Source: Umbelopsis ramanniana AG
Lineage: Eukaryota; Mucoromycota; Umbelopsidomycetes; Umbelopsidales; Umbelopsidaceae
Direction: 5' to 3'
Assembly (NCBI RefSeq): GCF_025399195.1
Contig: NW_026252089.1
Location: forward strand, 1 to 64,000
Length of the DNA: 64,000 bases
Part shown: positions 34,929-47,161 of the stretch, piece after piece
Numbering within the stretch: the stretch's first letter is position 1
How the letters are laid out: every line of letters begins with the position of its first letter
Made by a program: the position numbers and the translations under genes
The notes under the pieces: model-generated
Database searches by the model: none
The model's input: only the letters and a program-made list of their open reading frames with translations
Told to the model about the DNA's origin: nothing

Positions 34929-36092
34929 TTTTGAGAGTAAAGGAACAAATACAAAGTGATAGAATAGCCCGCCTCAGTTGTATCATTTGCTTTTGTATCT
35001 CCTTGACAATCTCCGCTAGTGCCTGATCCCTTACAGACGGAACGACAAGTCTATCTCTGGTAGTCCTGCCCAAAGTATGTGTATTTACACATCTGTGGTG
35101 ATCTCCTTTTTTTTTATTTTCTGCACCATGCATGCCCTGAACGAAGTAACGATGATCGAATATGTCATCTAAACACAGTAGTCTTAGTGGATATGATGCC
35201 TTGGTAAGTTTGCATGGACTCTTTAATTCCACTCCTCCTGGAAAATTCATCGATGAGCATTTGTAAGGAACAAGGAGACTTGGCTGCCTTTACACTCCTA
35301 TATCACGCTCAAAATAGGATGTTTGCAGAGGTTTTCCCCATCACAACGTGTTATCGAGCTCTACTTTACTATGTAGACGTTCAACACGTGGAGTCACACT
35401 GTGCTACAGAGGAATGTCTAGTTGACCTTGTATTGCGACATACTTAAAGGCAATGCAGGAGTTGACGTGATGACATGTGGTTATTAAGTTGTCGATATGC
35501 ATGTTATTTGAGTTTAACCTCTCCAACCACTTTTGAACATTGCGCCATTAGGACGCCAGGACATTGTCACGAAAATGGCAGTGAGTTGGTCCGAGGATAA
35601 TTTCATCCAGTGTTATATTTTCAATGCTTTATACACCATTTTGTTAGGCTCAGTAGATGAAATAATTCACTTTCTTTATTGAGACTACATGAAGGGTCAA
35701 CAAATGATGAGAAACAATCAAAGGATCAGCCTTGGGCAGATGCGATTTTTCCAGCATCGGTAATGGCTGATGAAATGATATCGAAATGCTTCTTTTGGTT
35801 ACCCATAGACTCTATAATCATCAGTTATTCATACGCATTCAATCAGATAATTCAGATGAAAAGCTCCTCGTCATCTCCTTTTTCCCAACTTGGGGACAAA
35901 AGATCCTTTTTCCTATCGTTTGATTATCCCATGTGGCCATTCTACTGTGCATTGCCATGTTTCTCGAGATCAACCGAGGTGGTATCAACCCACTCGTTCA
36001 TCCACGCTAGAACTATGATAACGAGAGATAAAAAAAAAAAACTTAGGTCCTGTTTTTCAATAACCTAATCTTTCCTTTACTTTGTTTAATTA
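34929..36092. other. long spacer without a supported gene
   Basis: About 1.16 kb between the coiled-coil gene start and the peptidase stop. Open frames of 77 and 129 codons at 35214-35447 and 35679-36068 have no recognisable motifs and no splice support. It holds the promoter of the coiled-coil gene. Confidence 0.5.
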
Positions 36093-38497
36093 CTAACCTT
36101 CTTTATACCATCGTAACAAATTGGCAGGTCGTGTTATGCTGAAAATATAAATTGTCAAAAACGGAGGTTCGCAATGTCTGCATGAGAGGAGTTACTTGGC
36201 ATACCTGTGAGGCTCGTCTGGGAAGAACAAAAAACGGGAAGGAACCCCTTGTCGCTGAAGAGCAGTAAAAGTGGCTATTCCCTCAGTTTCAGGGATTCGA
36301 TAATCTCGACCACCATGAGTAACAAGAGTTGGAGTCTTCCAATTGCGCACGTACGAAGATGGAGACCATTTTTCATAGATGCTTTGGGCATGCTCATCAA
36401 AGGGAGTACCGCCAAACTTAAAAGCAATGGTATGTTAGGTCTAATGAGAGGCATAGTATGCACAACACCCACATTGGTTAAGATTTACCTCTCTTTCAGG
36501 GAATGCAAGTTCATCTGTTCCATAATATGTACTTTGAAGTGAGAACATGCCACCGTGATTGACAAAAGCTTTGAATTGCTTGCTGTGGCCATTGAGCCAA
36601 TTAATCAAATAACCACCAAAAGAGAATCCCAAACCAAAAACGTTTTGTGAGTCCAAAAAGTCATTATGAGCTAGCGCATGGGCCAACCCCTTCTCGAGAT
36701 CTATATATGGATACGATCCCCAATTTTCCTGAAGGCAATCACAGAAATCGCTTCCAAACCCCGTGGATCCATGTCGGTTGATTCCAACCACTGCATAACC
36801 AGCCGATGTAAATATCTGCGGATGCCAATCCAGCACCCTTGGGGAAAATTTCTGAATGAGACAAGGTAAGAGATGTGGCGGGCAGTGAGGTGCTTACCAG
36901 TTATCTCGGAAAGGCATTTGTGGTCCTCCATGTACCAAAAATGCCACTGGATACTTTTTTCCTTCCACATAGTTTACTGGCTTTAGAATCCACCCATGTA
37001 CCTTATCTTCACGTGCGCCTTCAAACCAAAAAGCTTGGGGTTTGGGGAGCTCCATTCCATTGAAGGCCGAATGAAGATCCGATGTCCTGGTGTACGCCTG
37101 CATTTCCATAGTCGATAAGTTTAAATTGCAAATAAGATGTGGGAAATTCATGGACGCGAGCCTGAAGATAATTCCGTTTTTAGACGTTGAAACAAGCGTT
37201 GCAGTATGTTCATGGGTGAGAGATTTGATTTCTTCTGTCTTACGGTTGATAGCAAATATTTTCATATGTGCTTGATCATCCGCTGTAACATAGATGGATT
37301 GAGAGTCTGGTGAAAAAGCAAGGGACATAGCACTATGTGGCCAATCTTCAGTGATGTTTCTGCGCTTTTTGCCGTCATAAAGTATGACACGAACTTTGTC
37401 AGAGTCATATCCAGGCTGCATCATCTGCAGGTATGCAAGAGTGCCATCCGGTGCATATTTGGGATAGTAAGAGTACGCGTCGATATCACTATTGATGCAC
37501 TGGGGTATGCTACCTCCTGAGGTTGAAGTAATGAACACTTGTTGGGTGGTTTTCCAAGCAAAATCTGGAGAGTCCAACTTGCAAATGAATGCCATTTGCT
37601 TGCCTGTGACAATCATTTATCATGATGGTGAAACATTTGGAACACCACACAATAACTTAGTACTTACCATCAGGAGAGAAATCGTAGTCATCAGCATCAC
37701 CATACATCGGATGTGGTACAGTCTACCATTTCAAAAAATGTTGGTTAAGCCTTTCTGAAACAAATTATCATCAAGAGTAAACCTCACCATCCCTGTGTTT
37801 AACAAGACGTTAACTGAAGATCCTCTTATGGCGTACTTTGTGCCGTCGAAATCAACCTTCACAACAAAGACATTGTTTCTTTTGCCTTTTGGAGGGAGGT
37901 ATGTATTCCACGCCCGAACGCCAAGACTATTATAGACCATTCCTGAATCTGTTTTGGCGGATTCAATGCTTTCATCTATGGATTTGACCGTCTCCATTCT
38001 TCCATCTTCATATACTTCGGCAGCAAATCCCAAGAGTCCTGAGGCACTATTGTACTTCAATGCACCGACTTCAACTGGAAAGTTCGAGAGTTGGTATGGC
38101 TCTTCAGTTTCAGAGTCTACTCCCACAACGTAGATATGAGCAAAGTCATCATCATCTCGGGCTTGAAGGAAGATAATGTTTCTGTCGTCAAGAAAAACAG
38201 GTTCATATGGAGTTCCATACTTGAAAGTTGATGTTAAAGGACGCACTTCAGAAGTGGTCAGATCAATAACATGAAGTGTGGGTGCGGACTACATGCGTCG
38301 AGTAAGTGACTATCATGATGCACAGTAGTTGTCGCTTTAAAGTGCAACAAACCAAAGGAAAGCGTTACCTTTTTTTCCTGACTAGAGTATACAGACTGCG
38401 AAAAAATAGCTTTTTCACCAGACGGCGATGTTACTAGAATACCAACTTTTGGTAAATCAACCAGCTTCTCTGGAGTTAGTACTTGAAATCCGTTCAT
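36093..38497 (-). CDS. S9 prolyl-oligopeptidase-family peptidase, DPP V-like
   Basis: Serine peptidase of the S9C group. The first exon (38497-38369) begins MNGFQVLTPEKLVDLPKVG; the second starts at 38288. The N-terminal beta-propeller has blades such as PYEPVFLDDRNIIFLQARDD and YDFSPDGKQMAFICKLDSPD. The hydrolase domain has VAFLVHGGPQ, the oxyanion region GINRHGSTGFG, the nucleophile motif GLGFSFGGYLINW, the Asp region THGGRDYRI and the His in FFPDEPHS. The end is rebuilt from a small last exon coding TRPANLLRWYKEG. Fungal DPP V is often secreted; this one has no signal peptide and so looks cytosolic. Alternatives in the same family include acylaminoacyl peptidase. Confidence 0.87.
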
Positions 38498-38826
38498 CTT
38501 TGTCTTGAATGGCCAAAAAACCGAAAACAGATACAGTCGTGGAAATAGACGCCTTTTTCGCCTTATTTATATTTCTAAGCTCAACAATCCGCAGCATGTG
38601 TAACTTTTCTTCTTTTTGGCAAATCCGACCATATTTATCTCGTACCCTTTCTTACCGGATGGCGTCGAAAAAATGTCGACGGTCCAGCTATTACGGAGGG
38701 AAATGCAACACACCATTTTACACAGGCTTAAAAATAAATGACGAATTATGAAGTGATGTTTAGTTACATGTAATAGAATGTTAAAGGTTGACAAAGTTCT
38801 TCTAATGGATATCAAGTCTAGTGAGT
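38498..38826. other. intergenic spacer, peptidase promoter
   Basis: About 330 bases between the peptidase start and the stop codon of the hydrolase-phosphatase gene, both on the minus strand. Nothing beyond promoter and 3' flank is apparent. Confidence 0.5.
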
Positions 38827-41097
38827 TTAGGACGATGGTTCTCTGTGAAGCACGTATCGTAAATACAGCTCATCCTTGAAATGGGCATGTCTAAAGATGA
38901 AGAACGGTTGGTCAGATTTAGGTTCACTCATACCAAAGTAACCATTATAGACTTACCTGATACCAGGTGGTCTTGCGTCCTCAAAAAAGCGCAGAGCATC
39001 TGGAACAGATACGGCCAAACGCTCAATCATATAGCAGCAAATAAAGAATCCTGTGCGATTGAACCTGCATCCCATTCAATGAGAAATGAATATACAAGAG
39101 CATCACATTAAAAATGATAGTGATCCTACAAACCACTTACCCATAGTGACAATGGACTGCAATCTGTAAATCAGGTCTTTCCTCCCAGCATGCACTCGCC
39201 AGCTTTATGAATCTATCGACATCTTCTTTCATAGGTGGGATTTTAGAAACAGTCGATAGTTTCTTATAGTCGATGTGCGAGTTTTCAAAGTCCGATGGAC
39301 GGTAGGGAGGAGCTAATGGTCATTAGGGTGATGAGTTTGGAACACAGGTGTGGCAGCAATGAATGGGAGCTATACTCACTGTCCTTAGAGATATCTATAA
39401 TATAGCCTATTTCGGGATGCTTTGCTATAAAGGCTGACGGAGAGTGATCTGGGTCAGTCTGTCGCATAACCTTCATGGCTCTGAACAATGATGGGCCAAT
39501 GTTGGTGAATGAAATTATATCCGTGCGCTTCCACTGGCAACACATCCAATGTGAGTCAAAAATGCAAACGGTACGATTTCACGTTCTGAAAATGTGTGCA
39601 TACCTTTTCATAGTTTTTGAGATCCCACTTATTCTCTCCTGCTGTCTTGTTCAAAATCTGCCATGCCCCACTAAGAGTATCTAATCCACATTTCTTGATC
39701 AAGAATTCTGTGATAACAGGATTAACAAGCTCGGGATTGACAATCATGGCCTGATGGCCTGCACCAGGCACAATATAATGTTCTACAACTTGATCGTGCG
39801 AACTAGCAGATGATGATCCATTCTCATCTACATTGCGTTTGACAAGATAGCTTTCAATGATTTTCGCGTCATCAGCGGGAACAACGTTGTCCTATCGAAT
39901 TTGAAGCATGCGTTAGGGCTTTGTTACAACGCCGGACTGACACATTATTTAAATTTACACATACTTTTTCAGCACCAATAAGCAGAACTGGGCAAGCAAC
40001 CTTTTGATAGTCAGCAGCAGTAGGCCACGTAGTTCCACACACCATCCTTTTGTAAACGGCTGAGTGACTCATCAAGTTCCATCGCAATTGCCTATAATAT
40101 TACCATCATTCGATTAGATCACAAGCATAGTATACATGAACAGCATACGTTATTTGCTCACCTCCTTTTTAGGTGCTCATCAGATGTTACTCCAAGCATT
40201 CGATGAACGCTTTTACTCTCTAGTCCGCCCTTTCTGTCCGCTACTCGGAGTCCATCAAAAAGCCAATCTGGGATCCAGCGTAAAAGACGGATTCCCTTTT
40301 TCTGCTTTTCGTCGATGTGGGCCTTTGGAGCAATGAGAACCACCCCTTTGATACATGGGGCAAGGTTAGATGATCCAGCAAGATATGTTGCTATTGAACA
40401 GCCGAATGAATGCGCTATGATCACCATGGACTGACTTTGATATCTGGTCTCTAGGAGCTTCCGAATATCGTTGACAATTGCTTCTGATCTATACGCGGAC
40501 CAGCTGTAACAATGCAGTTGAGACATTACATATTTAAATATCATAATTCAACGCGCTGTGATACTCGACTTACCTTGAATCTTGATCGCTTTTACCACAA
40601 CCGATCATGTCGATCGCCAAAACGTGACCATAAGTTGAGAAATATTCGATTTGATTGATCCACTGGGAAGCCTATTAATGTAAAAAATTAATGACAGATT
40701 CTCAATTGAACATATCAGAGTAAAAAACTTGGTGCAACATACTTGTGCGCCGAGTCCGTGGATGAATACGAGTAGAGGCACTTTGCTGCCCAATTCATGG
40801 ATGATATGAACTATGCGAAGCTGGTGGCCATTTGTTTCCACGTACTGAGTGTGATTTGATATTAATGGAGGATCGGCTATATCAGAGGTGTTGATAAGTA
40901 AAATAACCGACACTGCTATTACGAATGTGTTTTAAATGATACTAACGGTCCTCAAGCACTTGCTGCTCTAATTGTTTTTCGGCATAATCTCTTCCAGCCA
41001 GCCAATACCAAAATCTGTCCTTGCCGTTGGACTGACTCACATAGTACGCTGTCGTTAATATAACGGCACCAATGCTAATGACCGCTACGCTAGACAT
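38827..41097 (-). CDS. membrane-anchored alpha/beta hydrolase fused to a dual-specificity phosphatase domain
   Basis: The start MSSVAVISIGAVILTTAYYV at 41097 is a signal anchor. The hydrolase part has LLVFIHGLGAQ, VLAIDMIGCGKSD, the nucleophile elbow IIAHSFGCSIATY, the Asp in NVVPADDAK and the His in VPGAGHQAM, so the triad looks whole. After LIKKCGLDTLSGAWQ the same frame runs on through an in-phase intron into WKRTDIISFTNIGPSLFRA, HPEIGYIIDISKD, PPYRPSDFENSHIDYKKL and the phosphatase P-loop VHCHYGFNRTGF, a full C-x5-R-T site, ending IRHAHFKDELYLRYVLHREP. The P-loop resembles that of RNA 5'-triphosphatases and other atypical dual-specificity phosphatases. Splice phases checked across the junction support a single protein. 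Substrates of either half are unknown. Confidence 0.8.
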
Positions 41098-41666
41098 GCA
41101 GGAAATGCAAAGCTGGACACTGAGTCTTTTATCGCCTCAAACGTGGCATTGACTAGCAGTCACATTTCCCAAAAAATAAAAATAAAAATGACCCAGCTTT
41201 TACCCTTTTGGCATGGAGCAGCACTCCAATGAAAACTACCCGATTTTGTTCATGACATGACAACAAGCAGCCATTTGATCCTGACAAATGGCTCTTGTCG
41301 CTCCCATCGCTATCTAACTCACTCATTTTTCAGATATGCCATCTTACTGACGACAGTATATACCGTACACGCGTTGTAGGGTACGCGGCATGACACCAGT
41401 ACAGATTTCAGCCAGCCAACAATGAAATTTTGCTTGCTGTGGTCTCTGTAAGCACGGAAAGTGTAGAAACGGATGGTTCGTCTATGGATTATAAATTGCC
41501 TTGTAATTGGCTGTGGCAATAAATCCTGTACTTTGATTGGCTCAATAGTTACGAATGGAACGGTGCAAATCACGTGCACAGACCACGTCCGGCAAAAAAC
41601 CAGATATATTTTTTTTCCCGTCACGACCAGCGCAAAGTTCTTTAAGTCTTCACTCTCGTAACTAGC
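41098..41666. promoter_or_regulatory. divergent promoter region, hydrolase-phosphatase / RCC1
   Basis: About 570 bases between two divergent start codons. A T-rich tract lies at 41604-41618. No gene was recognised. Confidence 0.5.
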
Positions 41667-43316
41667 ATGTCACAACGATGTAAGAATTCAACCGCTCTGT
41701 CAATCCTTTCTACCCTCACTCATTCTGAGAACTTTTCGTATAGCCAAACGGTCTGTCAGTGATCTTGACAACCATGACATTCCAATGCCCGACGCATCAC
41801 CTGTCAAGAAGACTCGAGGTGATCGCCTCCAACGCATGGGAACTGATGGAGGAAAGTCTCGCTTAGAAGTTCCAAAGAAGCGAACCAAGACCGGCCAGGT
41901 TTACGTGTTTGGCAATGGTGATGTTGGTCAGCTTGGTCTAGGTGACGAAATGCTTGAGCGCAAACGTCCCATGCCACTCAAGTCTTTGGAAGATGAAGAG
42001 ATTGTCGACATTGTCGCTGGTGGTATTCATACCATCGCCATTACAAAAGCTGGAAAGGTAAGTTTTTTTTTCCTACCTTTTGCATCAATGACCGAGCTAG
42101 TTGAAGTTGAGAGTTAAACATTGCCTCTTTTTCATCATTTTGTTTATTATTTCGATACTAGCTTTGGAGCTGGGGATGCAATGATCAAGGTGCTCTTGGT
42201 CGTGAAGGAGAAGAAATGGAACCCGCTCTGATCGAAGGGCTGGATGACGTCAATATTGTTAAACTCGCCTGTGGTGACTCCATCAGCATTGCCCTTTCAG
42301 CGGAAGGAAAAGTTTACAGCTGGGGCTCTTTTAGAGTAAGTAAGAGAATACACGCGTTAAATTTCTTTTTTCGTAGTCTGACTAACGTTTCCCGGCAGGC
42401 GGACGACGGAATTTTGGGTTTTTCAAAGGATCAGAAAGTCCAATCCAAACCAGTTTTGTTCTCGGCTCTGGAAAAGTTTAAGGTGGTCGATATTGCTGCT
42501 GGCGCAGATCACGCCATGGCTTTGACCGATGAAGGTCATGTTTACAGCTGGGGTGATGGTAAACAATTCCAGTTGGGCCGCCGAATCATGGAACGACGCA
42601 AAACAAACGGTTTAGTGCCGGAACGACTTGCGCTTCGCAATATTGTTCACATTGCATCTGGATCGTATCACTCGTTTGCTTTGAACGATAAGAACGAACT
42701 CTACGTATGGGGTTGTAACAACTTCAAGCAAACCGGTTTGTCTGAAGAATACGGCGGTCGTGTTCCCGATGTCATTGAAACCCCTACTCAGCTTGAGACC
42801 TTTACCAACGATCTCATTGTCAAGCGTGTTGATGCCGGCGAGCACCACTCTGTGGTTCTTTTGGCTAACGGAAATGTCTATACCTTTGGCCGTGCCGATT
42901 CATCACAGCTCGGGCTTGTAAGTATCTGAAAATTCAATGAAACCATATATGCAAGTTAATGCTCATAACTAATTGTCCGTCTCCAGCCTGACTCGCTTTT
43001 GGACTCTTTAGAAAAACAGGAAGACGACATGTACCATGTAGAACGTGAGTCAACTCACAAGCGCGCCATTGGCTTGCCTACAGCTGTTCCAAACCTATCC
43101 AATGTACATCATATTGCTGCTGGTAGTAATCATACCATTGCAGTGACCAAAGACGGAAAAGCATACGCATGGGGTTTCGGCGAATCGTACCAGCTTGGTA
43201 GCGGATCAGACGAGGATGAAAAGGTTCCTCATTTGATCGAAGGCCAAAAGATCGAAGGCAAAGAGATTCTCGTTGCCGCTGCTGGTGGTCAACACTCTGT
43301 CATTCTCGCCGAATAG
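41667..43316 (+). CDS. RCC1-type nucleotide exchange factor for Ran (Srm1/Prp20-like)
   Basis: Seven-bladed beta-propeller that charges Ran with GTP on chromatin. Exons 41667-41679, 41744-42057, 42162-42335, 42399-42917 and 42987-43316 close to 449 residues. The first exon codes only MSQR; splicing to the TAG acceptor at 41743 gives MSQRSKRSVSDLDN, then SPVKKTRGDRL and VPKKRTKTG, a basic nuclear tail as in fungal RCC1. Repeats read GQVYVFGNGDVGQLGLGD, LWSWGCNDQGALGREG, VYSWGDGKQFQLGR, LYVWGCNNFKQTGLS, VYTFGRADSSQLGL and AYAWGFGESYQLGSGSDEDE. The length and the basic N-terminus fit true RCC1 rather than a generic RCC1-repeat protein. An AATAAA lies about 70 bases after the stop. Confidence 0.92.
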
Positions 43317-43483
43317 TTCTATTTTTCCTGTGTTTTTGTATACTTTGCCCCGTTACTTACCACATCCCACATTTTCTCCCACAACAATCAATAAATACCT
43401 GATAGAATGTTTCTAAAATGCATGTGCGCCGAAGTCATGTCCTGCCAGGTTGATGTCATCCACATTAACATCGTAAAAAACGT

Positions 43484-45268
43484 TTATTCAGAGGTATTAT
43501 TTACAAGTTCGTTGCCGTCGGCAAGCTGAGAATTAAGCTTATTCCGTGTATTAGAGAATTCAAATACATCTGTAATAGCTTCCTTAAAGCATTGAAAGTT
43601 GTAGTCAATCAGCCCGTGCTTCTCAAAACTTTCTTGACGCAATATACAAATAAGGACCAGTAATCTGGAAGGGACATCGTCAATGACAGGGGATCATAAA
43701 TAGGTGAATGCTAAGGATACCTACCGATTAACTTCGCGCAAGTACAAGACATCACCGTTTGTCAATTTGATTAAACTAGAAGCCTCCGCCTCTGGCTCAC
43801 TAGCCACTGATGTATCACTCATAAGTTGCTCTTGAAGGCTGTCAGCCCCGCCAAAGCCATTGACGCCACCGTTACCTACTGATAGGGATGGAGATGATAA
43901 TGTTGCGGATCGGTCCTCTTCGACGTCGTTGATGGATGGAGTGGTTCCATTGGAAGCTGAGTTTTGTGCACTAGCCAAGGTAAAATAGAATTAGTGCTAG
44001 TTGCTGCAATCTCCAGATTATCACAAAAATACAAGATCTTACCCATAGATGCATTCAATATCAATGATGACATCAATCATGTCACTGCATATTTCGTAAG
44101 ATTGCATATCTACAGGAGAACTGTCCGTAGCAATATAAATCTTTGTCAATGTGTCAAACAAATAGGCTTTGTCGATTCCCGAGTTCTGTAGCATGGTTAA
44201 CAATTTGAGTTTAAGCAACACCATCTTTTTCATCATATCAGAATTCATTTTAACGTACGGAGCAAAGAACGTTAAGAAGGTTCTCTAAGGTTGGTAATTC
44301 GCGAATCAATTTTTGGATAATTTTGCTGAATGCCTCGTAAATCGAGTGATCGTAAATGCTGGTAAGATAGTAGCTTAGCTGAATGTGCTCCATTTGTGCA
44401 TCAGCAAGAGCATCGGCAGTTCGTTGCTGAATATCACGCTGTGTGTCTATTTTGTAGTCGTCGGACAGACCATCCACCTTATGAATTAAGACTTCGAACG
44501 TAATGTTGGGGTTGACTCTATAAGCACTGGTGACCGTATAATGAAGTCGATTGACGGCCTCCCGGTAGTCGTCCTACAAATCAATATCGCTTCGTTAATA
44601 TCCGCGAGTTGTATGATCGAAAAACACTGTATTAGATTCCTTGCCTGCGCATCAATGACAAAGATCAAGGCTCCAACTTCACCAAAGATTTCTTGCGAAT
44701 CATAAGCAGTTTCGAAAAAGTTGATTTGCCCAGGAAAATCCCACACTTGGAAATCTATGAATGAACGACTACACCCACGGCAGGTTATTTCATTTCTGTT
44801 CCAGTTATGCTACGCAAACAGGACTTGCAACACATACGTGACATCTTCTTTCTGAATTTTTGTAGTACTTTCGAGATAGAGCGTATCATTCGGCGGCATT
44901 TTGTTGAACACTACTCGTTGGATACTGGATTTGCCGCTCCTATACAAAAAAGGAGGTATAAAGGGGTTGAGTATCCACTGGAAAAAGTCTACTAGCGTTG
45001 TATATAACTTCCAAAGTGCTCTTACCGTTGCAGACCCATTAATAAAATGCGTGGTTTGTGGCCAGTAGTGGTTTCCTGACCAGACTCGCTCCTACCGATT
45101 CCGAGATTTGAGTGTAAACAATGTGGGAAAGAGAGCATGAAATTAAGTTTTGGAAGGAACATACCCATTGTCGGTTTGATAGCGATAGTCATCGTACTGA
45201 TCAGACGCAAATGCAGGGTTGGATGTTGGGTGAACCGGTGGAAGAAAATTGACAAGTACGTTAGACAT
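43484..45268 (-). CDS. GTR2: Rag GTPase of the RagC/D (Gtr2) class
   Basis: GTPase of the Rag heterodimer that reports amino-acid status to TORC1 on the vacuole. The start [18 protein letters not shown] at 45268 leads into exons 45268-45165, 45091-45026 and from 44939. G1 is LLMGLQRSGKSSI, then [18 protein letters not shown]3 [11 protein letters not shown], and the NKxD-equivalent region [11 protein letters not shown]. The roadblock-like C-terminal domain has [19 protein letters not shown] and [18 protein letters not shown]. An Asn/Ser-rich insert follows, then [14 protein letters not shown]. The reading must splice at the GTAGGT there (the unspliced frame hits TAG) to the last exon [20 protein letters not shown], which matches the RagC end, finishing at 43484. 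Its partner Gtr1 is not in the window. Confidence 0.92.
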
Positions 45269-45720
45269 TGGCGTTATGATAAGAAAAGCTTTTTTGCCTA
45301 GTGAAAGCTCAAGCGTTGTACCTCCATTCTTTCCTTTTGTGTGTTGAACTCTGTCAGCAGCTCAAAAGCTCAATATTAGGCGGCCTCCATCACTGTTCGT
45401 GACTTTCAGTGTGCTACGTCTGTGACGTAAGCAAAAATGGGCATTAGTTTCATTTGCCCTGGTCGATATGAGTAGAATAAGGGCACCGCAAAGGTGGTAA
45501 TTACTGAACAGACAGCTGGACTCTAGAATAATTGTGGACTGTTGATGGCTTATCATTTGCGTATTCAGTTTGCATCGAATAACTCCAACAAGAAATTGCG
45601 TATGAAAATTTGACTTTTACAAAGCTAAATTTTATTATTGAGTAAATCAGTTTCTTTGCTACAAAGTATTGGAATTACGATAGCAGCTTCATCATACGAG
45701 TCTATTTAATTACATTACAT
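45269..45720. other. intergenic spacer, GTR2 promoter
   Basis: About 450 bases between the GTR2 start and the sirtuin stop, same strand. A TGACGTAAG-like element lies at 45421-45429. No gene was recognised. Confidence 0.5.
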
Positions 45721-46953
45721 CTACTTGTTTGGAAATCTTTGACGCAAAACTTCTTCTAAAACCATAGAACTATTCAGTTCTATTTTCCAATCTATTAATG
45801 CGTCCGACCTTGTGGGTCCCATATTGAGCACTCCGACAGGCTTTCCGAGTTCTTTGACTCTCTTTACAAGCCTGAAGGCGGAAAACGTTGCCAAAGAGCT
45901 ACCAATAACCAGCATTGATTCGCATTCTTCAACAAGGCGTGCTGCCTTCTCTTTGACATGGCTTTCGATGTTCTCACCAAAGAACACCACGCGAGGCTTC
46001 ATCATGTGGTTCCCACAAACATCGCACGGTGGTATCTTGAAAGTATCATAAGAGACAGTAGAAGGGAGTTCAACATCACCATCGGGATTTGTCTTAGGTT
46101 CGCCGCCGGATGCCACAATTTCCTGCTGGTAAGCCTTCCAAGCCTGATTCAGGTCATCGAGCCTCTGCTGGAAATCAAACCGACTTGTGGTGTGGTGGCA
46201 GGACAAACATGATACTTCATGCAAGGTGCCATGTAGCTCTACTATACGATCTTCCGGGGTCCCTGCTGCGTGGTGCAAGTGATCAACGTTTTGAGTAATA
46301 AGGCTACTTATGTGACCTTGCTCTAAAAGATTTTGTAATGCATAATGTGTCGAATTTGGCTTTGCCTTCAGCATTTGGGGCCAACCAAGGTATCCTCTGG
46401 CCCAATACCGCCGTCTGAACTCAGCATTTGCTAAGAATTCTTGAAAAAATATGGGCCGCGTATGATTCTTGACATATCTACCCTACACCGTTAAATCTCA
46501 TTTGTTAGAGGAAGTAGAGGATAACATGGCGATGGATAGAAAACTCACAGAAGGTGACCTATAATCGGGTATACCGCTATCAGTGGATGCGCCGGCACCG
46601 GTCATTACAAGCATTTTGTTATCGCTATCTTCAATAAACTCTGCTACGCGAGCGACGGCCTCTGACAGGTCGACAATAGAGTCAGCATCGGGCTCTCTAG
46701 CTTCTTGAGGCATGGGAAAGTCGGGCATGCGAACATTGGGTACGATGGTAGACTTCAACATAGAAGGCTTACTATGCCACCGTACTTGCACATGGTGAAG
46801 TCGGCGATTCGATCGCTGCCATGCTCGTAACGTTGAAAGCATTGGCTGAACACTCAGTTGCCTTTCCTGTCCGTGGCAACTCGTTGGATAGTGCACGTGA
46901 CTTTGAAAATTGCAAATTGGCTTGAGAAGAAGTGAGGAATGTGAACTAGCCAA
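45721..46953 (-). CDS. SIRT4-like NAD-dependent sirtuin, probably mitochondrial
   Basis: Class II sirtuin. Exons 46953-46549 and 46482-45721 close to 388 residues. About 100 N-terminal residues are rich in Ser, Arg and His with few acids (QPMLSTLRAWQRSNRRLHHV), as in a mitochondrial presequence. The core has MLVMTGAGASTDSGIPDYR (NAD binding), RRYWARGYLGW, LITQNVDHLHHAAG with the catalytic-site QN-D, the catalytic His in VELHGTLHEV, a zinc site from C-x2-C (CLSCHHT) and C-x2-C (CDVCGNHM), PRVVFFGE and VIGSSLATFSA. The RYWARGY...W pattern and the spacing of the zinc ribbon fit SIRT4. Enzymes of this class remove acyl groups or transfer ADP-ribose; which applies here cannot be read from the sequence. 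Confidence 0.9.
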
Positions 46954-47161
46954 TCAAATTGCACATCGGTTGCGCGATCATCCTCCAAGGCGAGTGGATG
47001 AAGAAGAAGCAAACTGCGACGCTTTCAGGTTATAAAACGAACAGACGCTTTTTCTCTCCAATATCTTTCTTTCCCTTACTTCATTTCAAGCATATCATGT
47101 TATTTATTGTACAGAAAAAAAGTTCGACTATCAAAACGTATCAAGTCATCGATATTCAGAC

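Noticed and set aside
35679-36068. 129-codon frame on the plus strand in a long spacer
   Set aside because: No motif, signal peptide, splice support or codon pattern marks it as a gene; composition looks like spacer.
41667-41773. Unspliced upstream frame before RCC1 as a uORF
   Set aside because: The GTAAGA donor at 41680 and TAG acceptor at 41743 join MSQR to the RCC1 frame and give a basic N-terminus typical of the family, so it is a first exon.
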